21,131 nt of DNA from Larix sibirica. Lineage: Eukaryota; Streptophyta; Pinopsida; Pinales; Pinaceae. Positions 9,611 through 19,830 of this stretch are shown piece by piece. The DNA lies in the NCBI GenBank assembly GCA_004151065.3, contig NWUY0304523630.1, forward strand, positions 1-21,131. The letters run 5' to 3'. Made by a program: the position numbers and the translations under genes. Under the pieces are notes generated by a model. It saw nothing but the letters and a program-made list of their open reading frames with translations, ran no database searches and had not been told where the DNA came from. Every line of letters begins with the position of its first letter. Position 1 is the first letter of the stretch.

Positions 9611-9756
9611 GCATCTCTAGGATGGGGATGGTTGCATTCTTCATCATGTTGACATTTATCATTTTTACTATTGATGCAATACTGCATCTCTAGGATGGGG
9701 ATGGTTGCATTCTTCATCATGTTGACATGTATCATTTTTACTATTGATGCAATACT
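9611..9756. repeat. 73-bp tandem duplication
   Basis: Copies at 9611-9683 and 9684-9756 begin GCATCTCTAGGATGGGGATG. They differ at one base (GACATTTATC versus GACATGTATC), so the duplication is recent. The unit shows no coding pattern. Confidence 0.97.
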
Positions 9757-10107
9757 GCCTGCTCGTCCAAGGGGTCACACATACAATTGGATTCCCTTTA
9801 GTAGTTTTGTGATCTTCAATAGTTCACAATTAAATTGGTAAGGCCAAGGTAATGGAATTCGTCGCATTGCAATAGGACCTTTCTCTATATTATTTCCACT
9901 TCAAAAGGAAAGAAATTGAGGTCACCACATCATACAACTATTTGGGGGTTTGGTTTGTGGGACCTTGGTTAAGCTTGAGACATTCTTTCCAACCACAACT
10001 TAGCAAGGGAACTAGCAAGGGGAATAGTTCCCTTGCCCCCTTAGAGAGACAATGCTTCTAGAGTGACTTTCAGGGCATCTCATCCAAGATGCACATTTAG
10101 ACATGAT
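9757..10107. other. Spacer with no recognised gene
   Basis: Nothing is recognised except short echoes such as AGCAAGGGAACTAGCAAGG near 10000. It may include further decayed sequence of the LINE relic that follows. Confidence 0.5.
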
Positions 10108-11283
10108 CATTAGAGCCATGGTCCTCTATGGCTTGGAGGTTTGGCGATTGAGCTTTCTTTAGCTTGCTTTGGGCCAATTGGCTTAGATAGAGAGAGTGTA
10201 GTACATTATGCGACAATGCATCATTCCAAGCAAGTCGACAATCCCCCAATCCATCATTTAGGTAGAGTTCAGGGAAAATCCTTTGTGCCTAGAAGCCATT
10301 TTAAATTTGGTCTCCTTCCTTCATAGATTTTAGACTCTTGTTGACTTGACCTCGATGAGGTTTCAGTGCCCTTATATTGCTCTTTGCTTGGAGTCCTTCC
10401 CTTTGTTGGCTTATCTATATGGGTTCAATGATGGTTTTTGGAGGTTGATAGGTTACTTTAGTTGATGGCCATCTCTCCTAACTGCCCTTCTCTTTTCAGG
10501 TATTCTCTAGACATGTTGGGCCACCTCTTGGTGTTTAAGAGGGACTTAAATAGGATTATTTGAGAGGACATTTATTGACTATCTATTAATGTCACCTAGA
10601 CTTCACCTTTGGAGGGATTTGACCCTAAGATGACCTCATTGTTTGTCCCACATATATGTGCATACATCCCATGCATGTCCTTAAGGTACCCCCTTGGCCA
10701 ATGTAAAGTGGGTTCACAATGCACATTGAATTTAACTCAAAATTGATCATCTTTTTCATGTTGCCATCTCTAGGAGTTGGATTTGGAGGATCACTTCATC
10801 TTCACATGCCCATTTACATTGATATTTGAGGGAGGTTTTTCTACCTTTACTTGGGTTTAGATGGTTTCTATCTACATTCTTTGAATACTCAAACACATGT
10901 GTCTTGTTCCTTTTATGACAGAGCTTCTCGGTTTTAGATCGTTGGCTCCACGTAGTCTTCCTTGTCTAGATTTTTCCATGAGGATCACTTCTTTCATACT
11001 TGTTGTCTAAGCTTATGAAGGTTAGAAATGACAACTCAAGATTCAAACTTATTCAAGTATTAGATTGGTGATGATTTGTACTTCTCAACCCTCTTATCAT
11101 GGTGCATCCTTCTTTGAAGAGGCTCTTGAGGATCTCTTGTCCCAACCCTAGGTCGAATGCCATAGTACTAGTTGACAATGTAGCTCCAAGAGATCATAGA
11201 GCTAGAGATATATTCCCTTTGTTCAGAATACTAGTGCTTTGCGCTAGTGAGACATTTATGAGTCATCGTTCAATTCTAGCCTC
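10108..11283 (+). pseudogene. Old LINE relic (3' end of a reverse-transcriptase ORF)
   Basis: In one frame from 10108 the translation reads IIRAMVLYGLEVWRLSFL, then, past stops, IERV, KSTIPQSII and EFRENPLCLEAI, then SFLHRF. LINE proteins carry (A/V)LYG.EVWG, IE+VQ and a P..E.G..P+...A.....+LHR stretch in this order, C-terminal to the reverse transcriptase. Further on, near 10777, LEDHFIFTCPF resembles the closing His-Cys motif (HF.F.CP) of such proteins. Many stops and frame changes show long decay. At the end, 11099-11287 keeps a 62-codon open frame (NAIVLVDNVAPRDHRA) that I do not recognise. This family differs from the LINE at 12873-17885. The boundaries are approximate. Confidence 0.6.
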
Positions 11284-12863
11284 TTAATTTTAGTGTATTA
11301 TATGTATTTTTTGTAAAAAAATGAAAACATGCATTAAAATTCTTTTGCTTTTTTGAAATAAAATAGAAAATAAACTAATAATTTATTTTATTTTTAGGTT
11401 AAATAAAATACTTTGTTTATATATCACTAAGGCAGGGACTAAGCTGCATGCAACTCTTGTTATCACAAGTTACATGGTCATTGCATTATTATTGTCAAAA
11501 TTGTAAGCTTGTTTACCATCCCAAATTATGATGTTATTATTCTATATTTAAAAATCGATTTTTTACAAAATTAATTATCATTCTATCATGAAATCAACTT
11601 CTTCCCTCTTGAAAAATGTGCCTTTCTCTTGAGATGTTCCTTTTCGAGGATTTAGGATGTCTTTAGTCACTTGAATATAAAAGATGTTCATTGTGCCGAA
11701 AGAAATGATTAGCTATTACAAACAAGAATTGGAAAAATCTCCATGTTTGTGTGTTGGTGTTTTGTTTATCCATCTTGATGCTTAATATATTTAGAATTAA
11801 AATGGGTCTATATCAATGTTTAATTAAAATTTATTTATTAGTACTTAGGGTAGGAATTTGAAAAACATTACACTCTTATTTTTTATAGCTATAACATTAC
11901 AAACAAACATTTTTGAAAGTGTACTCATTTTATTTGATGGGTTTGCAAAAATAAAATAGGCCATATTTGATAGGCAAAATGTCTAATGATGAGTATTTTC
12001 TCTCTCAAATTCCAACGCTGTAATAGCCAATCTTGACAACAATCCATGGATTAAACATTAAGCTAAATTCTAATAACATCTACAATTCATAGTTACCCTA
12101 AACAACCACATAATCAAAACATCATAAAAAATGTTGGTGCAATGACTAACTAAATTCAACCAACAATTACAACAAAAATAGCCTTTATTCCATAAAAACA
12201 ATTGATATATTATTACTCTATCATCATTCTTATGATAGTGTAGATGTACTTTACCAATACAAATACTAACCTTGATTGGAAACAAAAGACAATAGATTTT
12301 AACAAAATAAGAAAAGAAAAATAAGACATTTTATAATTAGAAATTGTCTCAATAGAGTTCATTTTATGCAACAAAAATTGTATTCTATATTCCAATTTTG
12401 TTAGTACTAGTTGTCAATGCGGTCGTGATTCAATGGTGAATATGGCGGCATGTCAAGTCATCCACGCCAAACAAAAGTGCTTGTAATCATTGGTTTATGC
12501 CTTGAAGGTTATCTACTTCATAGAAACAAATTGCTTGGGGGCAGAGTTGTAATTGGTTGGACCAGTTACTCTTTATCTTAAGTTTAAAGAAAGAACTTGA
12601 AAAGACAACTTGGTTAAATACTAGTAAACTTGTTCTACTCCCTTGTGTTCTCTCTCTTTATCTATACACAAAAGGTAAGGAAAAATTAGTTATTCAAAGA
12701 TCCAAGTTAGATGCACATTTTGTTAAAGAGATTTTGAAAGAAACTTAGGAAAAGTGTTTTGGAGAAACAAACAAATTTTACTAAACTAATTTCTTCTTAA
12801 ACAATTACCATTAAAAAAGAGGTTAAGAGAGAAATTAAAATTCTAATATATTTTTTTTAAACT
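11284..12863. other. AT-rich spacer, nothing recognised
   Basis: I see no gene, RNA or clear repeat. The open frames here (12070-12395 minus, 12557-12748 plus) are short and low in complexity. Confidence 0.6.
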
Positions 12864-12872
12864 GATAATTAA
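12864..12872. repeat. Target-site duplication, LINE 3' side
   Basis: GATAATTAA here is repeated exactly at 17886-17894, immediately outside the two ends of the LINE. It lies directly against the T run that is the element's poly(A) on the minus strand. Confidence 0.8.
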
Positions 12873-13124
12873 TTTTTTTTTCACACAGGGAAAAATAGAA
12901 CTTTTGTATTAGATAAAAGTTGCATACATCAAGTCCAGACCACAAGTAGTGATCTATTTCTACATAAATTTTTACATAGGAAAAATATCAATGAGCATTT
13001 CCATAACTGTGCAATCCCGTGAATAACTATGGTTCCTTCGCCTCGTTGATAAAAAAACTACAAATAAAATAATACTTGATCAAAAGGAATCGTCAAAAAA
13101 CAGCTTATAAACTATTTCTAGCAA

Positions 13125-13660
13125 TTAGAAGAGAGATCTGTAATATGAACCGATAAGGTTGCCATCCCTGTATTCCTCACATAGATAATAACCATCCATC
13201 CTGCCAAGGGAATTCTTAGACAATTGATCAACCACTGAATTATTCTCCCTAAAAATATGTGTATCTGGCAACTGCTCAAATTCGGAGGTCAAATTTCTGA
13301 CTCTAAATTTCCAGCGAGTTCAAAGCTACAGTCTCACTGACCCAATCGACGATGCATTTTGAATCCCAGAAAAATCCTCAAAATCCCTGAATCCAGCGAG
13401 TTCAAAGCTGCAATCCCACTGACCCAATCGACGATGCATTTTGAATCCCAGAAAAATCCTCAAGGTTCTTATAGAGAGACCCCAAGAGAACCATAATAAT
13501 ATCCACAAAGCCACAAGCTCTGCACGAGAGTTTGTACCAACTCCTGCCTTTAAGGAAAGATGAAAAACCTGAGAAGAACTAACCTTTAGCACAACTCCAG
13601 CTCCACAATTTTTGTCCTTCTTAGCTCCATCGAAGTAACCAACAGGAAAAGGAAATGTAG
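13125..13660 (-). pseudogene. LINE ORF2 RNase H domain with internal duplication
   Basis: It reads GYFDGAKKDKNCGAGVVL (first Asp of the active site), TNSRAELVALW (Glu), DSKCIVDWVS (Asp) and, at the end, HIFRENNSVVDQLSK (final Asp). These match the RVT_3 RNase H of plant LINEs. The DSK segment is present twice because of an 82-bp tandem duplication, which shifts the frame, so the domain cannot be translated through. Confidence 0.9.
13311..13464. repeat. 82-bp tandem duplication inside the LINE RNase H region
   Basis: Copies begin CCAGCGAGTTCAAAGCT at 13311 and 13393. About 72 bp match, with three early mismatches. As 82 is not a multiple of three, the duplication breaks the frame. Confidence 0.95.
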
Positions 13661-14884
13661 CTTCCACAAAAGTACTCGGTCTCTGTTTCGGTGGTGCTTC
13701 CTTATGTTTGTACTCAAGATAGGAAGCCTTAATTCTGGCCACCACCAATTGTACATTAGGCTTCTAGTTCTTAAAGACGTAACCATTTCTAGCTTTCCAG
13801 ACTTGCCAAAAACTAAAGAAAAGCAAAGTATAATCCTCTCTGGAGCAATCGAACCATCTCTTCAAGTTGATACTAAGCAGGGGATCCTTCCACAAAAAGC
13901 GAAAGCTAAATGATATTTCCAGTTCATGCCATATAAAATTAGAGAAACTGCATTCTCCAAATAAATGATCCACCGATTCAACGTCCTTCAAACATAAGCA
14001 ATAGTAACCCAAGCCTTCAAACCCTCTCTTTTGGAGATTGTGCCAAGTCAGAATTCTATCATGGATACAAAGCCAGATGAAACATTTAATTTTGGTAGGA
14101 ACATTCGCCTTCTAGACCTTTTTTACCCACTTGCAAGATTGTACATAAGCTGTATCACCCAAATAACATTCATATGCCTGAGCAGCAGTAATTGTACCAT
14201 CCATAGCATTATACGACCATGCAAGTATGTCTTCCTTCGGAGATAGCGTGATACCCGCTTGATATAGATTCGCCACAAAACAATCCCATTCCAAGGCTAG
14301 TGAATCTTCCAAGTCTAGAGCCCAAGATTTATACCAACCTAACTCCCCATCGAGTCAAATAAAAGCCACTTGTTTGATAACGTAAATGTTCCTCCTATGT
14401 AGAGAAGATATCAGGTCCCGAGACAGAGCATAATCGTCATTGAGCCCTGCCATGGGATCAATCACAATATAAACTTATGTACCTCGTCCTAGTACCCAGA
14501 CAATAGAAGAGTTGACGAGGGGCAAGGTTTTTAGTAGGCTGCACCAAATAGTAGAACCCATCCGAGATCCAGTAGAGTGATCTCAAAACAAGTATACGGG
14601 AGGGAGTCTCCTTAAATATTTCTCCTGGATAAGTCTGCCCCACAACCCTTTATCAAATAAGCAGCACCAAAAACTTTTCACACAAAGCTTTGTTAAAAAA
14701 AGCTCAAATGCTTAATCCCCCACCCTCCAATGAGCTTAGACAAAGATAACATCTCCTAGGAGGCCAGGTGAAATTTTGTAACATCAAGTTTTCTTGCCCA
14801 TAGGAAATGGAAGATCTTCCTCCTAATCACAAAGATCCCAGCTTTAGGAATGATAAATAGTGAGAACCAAAAAACCGACAAACC

Positions 14885-15960
14885 CTACAGAACCGAGGTC
14901 ACCAAGGTGAGACGTCCTCCCAATGATAACCATCTATATGACCAAGAATTAATACGCTCATGTACCCTATTAATAAGCCAACTCCAATCCAATCTTTTAT
15001 ATCCATTTGGTTTCAGGAGAAAACCCAAGTACCGAAATCCTTCTTCAATGTTGCTCATCCGAAAAGGAAAGATGTTTTCAATTTGGGAAACAAGCTCCCT
15101 ATCACTGCATTGAAAGGAGAAAGTGGACTTCATGGGGATAACCTCCATCCCGGAAGCTTTGCAGAAGACATAAATGATCTCTTTATACTGTTTCCATTCA
15201 ATTAATGAACCTTCACCAAATATCAAGAAATCATCCACAAACAGGAGGTGTGAAATATACAAGGAGATTGCAACTTTTAGGCCCTTGATGAGATTCTTGT
15301 CTTTTGCATCCTTGATCAACAAGCTAAGTCCTTCAATAGCTAAGATAAAAAGACAAGGGGAAAGTGGACACCCCTGTCGAAGACCACGATTACCGAAAAA
15401 ATAATGAGTAGGTGATCCATTGATAAGAATAGCATACATGACCGAAGTAATGAAAGCCATTATCCAATGAACAATATCCACCGAGAGACCTATTTGAACA
15501 AGTATAAACCTCAAATAGTTCCAGTCTCCCATGTTGTATGCCTTCACTAGGTCCATCTTTAATATAAAAGCACTTAACTTCTTTTGCTTAATGGAATGTA
15601 ACCCCTCTTGCGCGACCCCGACCGCATCCAAAATTTGTCGGTTTGGTCAAACACCAAATTGTTCATCTGAGATGTACTTACCAAGAATCGGCTTAAGTCT
15701 CTCGGCAATAATCTTAGTGATGATTTTATAAAATAAGTTACAAAGAGAGATAGGATGATGTTCATTAAAATCCAAAGGTCTATCCTTCTTAGGTATTAAA
15801 GTGATGTAGGTAGAATTTAGGAAAGCTAGAACTCGTTCCTTCCTCCTGGTCCCATCAATGGTTGTAGTTAGCTCTGATCCCAGAATGTCGAAAGTGTAAG
15901 TAGAACTTGATTGTCCATCCATCAAGTCCAGAACTCTCGTCCTTAGAAAAAACCTTTAAC
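14885..15960 (-). pseudogene. LINE ORF2 reverse transcriptase domain
   Basis: Motifs in order are SSGLDGWTIKFY, ITLIPKKDRPLDFNEHHPIS, ILKMDLVKAY (first catalytic Asp kept), GLRQGCPLSPCLFILAIEGL, LLFVDDFLIFG (the Asp-Asp pair kept, Val in place of the usual Ala) and FRYLGFLL. A frameshift near 15880 and TGA at 15647-15649 (QFGV*PNRQ) break the domain. The 248-codon stretch 15631-14885 is otherwise open. Confidence 0.95.
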
Positions 15961-16484
15961 ACCTTTAATACTTCCTCCTTCGAGATTTGTTCACCAATCT
16001 CCTCACAATCGGACTGGTTGAAAAATCTGGGAAAGTTTAATACGGTCTTCAGTTGGCTAGGTAGATCAACAGATGAATTATTTGAATAAATATCTCAAAA
16101 ATGGGTAACAATTGCTTCCTTCAAAGAACTCTAATCACATAAGACCTGATCCTCTACCTTAATGTCCCAAATAGCATTTGTAAATCTACGTTGGTTGGCA
16201 AACCGATGGAAAAACTTGGTGTTGTTGTCTCCAACCCGAATCCAAATGGCCCTGCTCTTATGTCTCCACATCTCCTCAAAAAGGTTAAGACTCTTCAGCT
16301 TGCGAGCCTCTAGGGAAACTATTTTTTCTTTTATTTCCTCAGTAAAAAAGGGAGCATCAAAATGAACAGACATAGATTGAAGTTCCGATTCAATGTCCAC
16401 GAGTTCTTTATGTAAAGCCACCTTCTTCTCTTTGTCCCACCTTTTCACTTTCGACCTCAACAAAGAGCTTTTTTCAAATGTTGT

Positions 16485-17303
16485 TTATAGGTGAGAGATA
16501 GATACCGCTTGAGAGACTCCCCACTTATCACGGACAAAAGAACAAAAAGTACTATCCTCCAACCAAATCGGGTTAAATTTAAAAGGATACACCGTGAAAG
16601 AGCAATTGAAATCAAGCTGCAAAATAATGGCTTTGTGGTTGAAGATACCTACAAAGTAAGTCCAAGATCTGTACCGCCCAATGCTATCACACAAAAATTC
16701 CGATAAATAAAACCTGTCCAATATTTTGGCAATGCCTGCTTTTCCACATCTCCCATTTGACCAAGTCAGTAATAACACATTTGGTTTAATGTCAACCAGG
16801 TTTGCCCCTTCAAATAATTGAATAAAATACTCCGCCGGCAAATCAGATGGATTTCTAGATCCCCACACCTCATTTGCAGATGTGGTAAAGTTCAAGTCAC
16901 CAGCCACAATAAGGGACTCATCCATCAGAACCCCTGAAGAAAAAACCACATCTAAAAATCTTTTCTCCTATTGTATGGACCATAAACATTTAAGATCCTG
17001 ATAGGATGTGGGTACCCTCGAAGAGTACCTTCTAGAGTGATGCGTGCAATGGTTTTGAAAGCCTTCATGTTAGCCACATCAGGATTCCATGCAACCAACG
17101 TACCCCCTGACATACCAGATGAGTCCATCGCAGAAATCAACCAAGTAGGTTTAATATTAAGGAAAAATTTGCAAGCAATAGAAGAGAGTCATAGTTTCCT
17201 GAATAAGAACAATAGAAGGCCGCACAACCTCAAGCAGTGTTTTAAACATAACTCTCTTAGGCCCACTGCCTAGGCCTTGAATATTGAAGGATAGAATATT
17301 CAT
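16485..17303 (-). pseudogene. LINE ORF2 endonuclease domain (APE-like)
   Basis: It shows SFNIQGLG with the metal-binding Asn, IVLIQET with the catalytic Glu, GMSGGTLVAWNP, ILNVYGPYN, VAGDLNFT (Asp/Asn pair) and LLLTWSNGR. After QET there is one extra base (about 17190), and after RRKDF the frame changes again (about 16955). Near the end, where APE-type endonucleases have Ser-Asp-His, this copy reads FNH, so the catalytic Asp appears lost. Confidence 0.9.
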
Positions 17304-17313
17304 CGAGCAACCC

Positions 17314-17873
17314 TCAAGAGGGCCGCATCATCACTAAGAGCCCCAGTTGAGTCAATCTTGGAAGAGGGAGAAGCCCTCGGAAGCCCCTTTCAAACAGGGA
17401 AGAGAGCTTAGGGTTTTGTGCAACACTCTCAAAGCTCCCCTTTCCCCTTTTCGGTTTCTCGGGCTTGCAGATAGTGACGTCACCATTGAAAATGGAGGAA
17501 ATGCAAATGATAATAGGATCCTCATGAGCAACAATTGAATAAATCTCCAAAGGAGTTCTCCCAGAATCACACTTCAAAAACCCAAGGGAGGAGAGTACCT
17601 AATAGGAGAAGAGGAGAGGCTAATTCCAAGGTGTTGAGGGCTAGTCGCTGAAAGGGAAGGAAACTCTGCCTCAGTAAGTGGCCTAGAACCCCCATGGGTA
17701 GGTTCAGTCAAAGGAGTTCTCCCATTTTCATCCAGGGATGCGAAGCAAGGGGAAGAAGGCTCTAAAAATGCCTCTCCCAAGGATCCAATACCCCTGAACC
17801 CTGGAGTATCCCTAATAGGCTCTGCCGAAGTCTCCCTTGAGAGCCCTTCCGTCAAACAAGTATCAGACTCCCC
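17314..17873 (-). pseudogene. LINE ORF1, C-terminal part, frameshifted
   Basis: The frame is open from the 5' end of the element (ESDTCLTEGLSRE) and is Pro/Ser/Gly-rich, as is usual for the variable C-terminus of plant LINE ORF1 proteins. At about 17575 a T5 run shifts the frame: SPPLGF then stops, while the next frame continues FLKCDSGRTPLEIYSIVAHE and stops at about 17314, eleven bases before the ORF2 ATG. GRTPL occurs twice, hinting at an internal duplication. The RNA-binding N-terminus is absent. The assignment rests on position and composition rather than a domain. Confidence 0.65.
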
Positions 17874-17885
17874 CCCCTTTTTTCA

Positions 17886-17894
17886 GATAATTAA
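17886..17894. repeat. Target-site duplication, LINE 5' side
   Basis: GATAATTAA here matches 12864-12872 exactly. It marks the upstream border of the minus-strand LINE. Confidence 0.8.
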
Positions 17895-17994
17895 AAATCA
17901 AACAGGTATCAGGTGTTCAACCTTACAAACAACTTCAAAAATCATGACTTATACATCTTATCTTTGATTTCAAGGAAATATTAAAGATTAATTA

Positions 17995-18390
17995 TACATC
18001 TCATCTGTAAAGGAAATAGTAAAGAAACTTCAATAAAACACTTCCTCTATTTATTTCCTTTATGAAACTTAATGTTATTTTAGGAATCAGCTCTAAGAGA
18101 GAAACTCCTAAATAACCCAACTATACAATTATTAAATTATCGTTTTTATTTTTACATTCAAATGATAATTAAATGTATTCAAATGTACAACTTTAGAATG
18201 TTTTAAACGTACAACACTGCCACAGCTCATCTTTGATTTCAACGAAACAGTAAAGAAACTACAATGGAACATTTCCCTTTCTCGAACAGAAAATGTTATT
18301 TTAGGAATGGGCAATCTAAAGAGAGGAAATCCTCCAATAGCAGCCCAGCTATACAATTATTAAATTACTACTTGTAGCTTTTAAATTTAA
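17995..18390. repeat. Degenerate ~230-bp direct repeat
   Basis: The copies run about 17995-18180 and 18226-18390. Shared blocks in the same order are AGTAAAGAAACT (18018, 18249), AATGTTATTTTAGGAAT (18071, 18292) and CTATACAATTATTAAATTA (18121, 18349), at offsets of 221-231 bp. A related TTTGATTTCAA(G/C)GAAA block also sits near 17962. No coding pattern is seen. Confidence 0.8.
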
Positions 18391-19493
18391 AAGATGACAG
18401 TAAATTCAACATTTGTGTCTGTCATCGGCAAGAATCGAAATATGCCGCAACTCTGAAGCTGACTTGGGTTAGAGTCTTAACAACGTAAAGCATTTCAGTA
18501 TTTTAGGTGGAATGTTTTTAATAATCAGTATCCTAACGAATTTGAGGTTTTGTGTAGTTTATCAAGTTCTGACAAATTTGATGAAAGATTCAAACTAACA
18601 TATTTACTGGTTTTTGCAATTAACTCTCTTCTAAATCTTGAACAGCAAATGCATTTGCAATTTCAAAACTAAAAAAGTTATTAAAGATGCACCATTTAAC
18701 ATTGTTTAATCGAACTGAACGATATCTCTCTTATATTTCTTTATGTTAAGAATGGAATTCAGTCCCAAGCTTAGATATGCACCACTTGTCCACTTGCACA
18801 TGGCTATAAGACGACCATTGATTCATTTATTAGAAAGGAAACAATATCTGAAACGTTATATTGAGAGATATCTCACGTTAGGCTAATTAATAATAAATAT
18901 TACGAATGACAACCTCTAGTTTGATTAACTCACCCAATTGTTTAACGTCTTGTGGCATCCACTGATACAATGCATATACGATATTGTCTCAACATTCTAC
19001 TTTTGTTTTCTTGGTCATCTCTATGGCTGCTCGACTCCAATTCTCGAACATCAGCACAGAATACTGGAATATGTCTTGATTACAAGATCTCTCCCATGTG
19101 AGGAATCCGTGTCTTGTATTACCAAATTACTGAGAACCAAGCCTTCCAGACTTGGATTTCTTCAGTAATAGCAAAGAAAAGTTCAGAGAATTTACATTGA
19201 TATCAAAAAAATTATGTGAACACATGTCCCTTTAAATTGTATGCCCCATGTTTCCCGAGAAACCTCAGACAATGTATATAGAGTACAAACACAAGACTAT
19301 GTTGTGCACATTCATACATTCTAGTTGAAAACCTTAATAATCAATCACGCCACGAATTTGCAGCCAATATGAATCACATGATTTTTCCTAACCAATGTGG
19401 TAAAAACATTTTTACCCTCATGCTGTACAGGGGAAACATGCAGGATAACATGTTGCACCAACAAACTCTAGACATACAGAATGATAAGGACTG
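18391..19493. other. Spacer, possible 3' UTR of a minus-strand gene at its right end
   Basis: No confident gene is present. The plus-strand 76-codon frame at 18938-19168 and its antisense show no family resemblance. If the exon at 19494-19595 is real, its 3' UTR occupies the right part of this stretch. I could not pick a polyadenylation signal. Confidence 0.4.
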
Positions 19494-19595
19494 TTAGAAT
19501 GTCCCCCTTTGCTTTGACTGTTCACTTGTAATTGGTGCTTGGTTATCTGAAGTTGCTCCGTTGCCATTGCCAGCATAGACCTCCTCTAATGGTTC
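19494..19595 (-). CDS. Candidate terminal exon of an unrecognised minus-strand gene
   Basis: On the minus strand a good acceptor (TTATGTTTTACCAG) is followed by 33 open codons in phase 0 and TAA. They read EPLEEVYAGNGNGATSDNQA, then SEQSKQRGTF. The hydrophilic, Gly/Asn/Ser-rich composition would suit a flexible C-terminus. The upstream exons would lie beyond the repeat-rich stretch, possibly outside the window. I do not recognise the protein, and chance is possible at this length. Confidence 0.4.
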   Translation of the reverse strand, partial: EPLEEVYAGNGNGATSDNQAPITSEQSKQRGTF

Positions 19596-19830
19596 CTGGT
19601 AAAACATAAACGCAGTTAATTAATCATAATGATATAACCAGGTGACTTGGATTCCAACTATTAAAAAAAGGAAAGATCATAAGCAGTCATATGAGTTGCC
19701 AGTCTGAAAGCCAGATTAGTATAATTTCTCTTTTTGTTTTTACAAATTAGCTAATTTATGACCAGATTCGATCAGTTCTTGCTTGAATTGCTGCCCAGAT
19801 TTGCAGATCTGGAAAAATTGGATGCTGATT
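19596..19830. other. Spacer or intron, nothing recognised
   Basis: This AT-rich sequence would be intronic if the exon at 19494-19595 is real. Confidence 0.4.

Larger units (their letters stand above)
13125..17303 (-). pseudogene. LINE ORF2 polyprotein (EN-RT-zf-RVT-RNase H), broken
   Basis: It starts at the ATG at 17303 (MNILSFNIQGLGSGPKR) and ends at TAA 13125-13127 after YYRSLF. The domains are, in order: endonuclease, reverse transcriptase, zf-RVT (CLC...DHLFGEC...W, about 14300-13790) and RNase H. Lesions include frameshifts near 17190, 16955, 15880, 14680 and 13440. In-frame stops fall at 16485, 16131, 15647, 14885, 14756, 14112 and 13764. Several stops sit where relatives have Trp (TGG to TAG). 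The protein would have supplied nicking and reverse transcription for the element's own RNA. Confidence 0.93.
12873..17885 (-). mobile_element. LINE non-LTR retrotransposon, 5.0 kb, 5'-truncated, inactive
   Basis: The element reads on the minus strand. It starts at 17885 inside a partial ORF1, then carries ORF2 with endonuclease, reverse transcriptase, zf-RVT and RNase H domains, and ends with nine A residues (T run 12873-12881). It is flanked by the 9-bp repeat GATAATTAA (12864-12872 and 17886-17894), the mark of target-primed reverse transcription. No N-terminal ORF1 domain (DUF4283 or zinc knuckle) is visible and the 5' end falls in a G8 run, so the copy is probably 5'-truncated. Stops and frameshifts in both ORFs make it non-autonomous. 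Its GC content is higher than that of the surrounding spacer. Confidence 0.95.

Noticed and set aside
14850-15731. Several plus-strand frames over the LINE
   Set aside because: They are antisense shadows of the reverse transcriptase; the minus strand carries all the motifs.
12873-17885. LTR retrotransposon
   Set aside because: There are no terminal repeats, integrase or protease; the domain order and poly(A) tail are those of a LINE.
18938-19168. 76-codon plus-strand frame
   Set aside because: It shows no family resemblance and lies in spacer with no splice partners.
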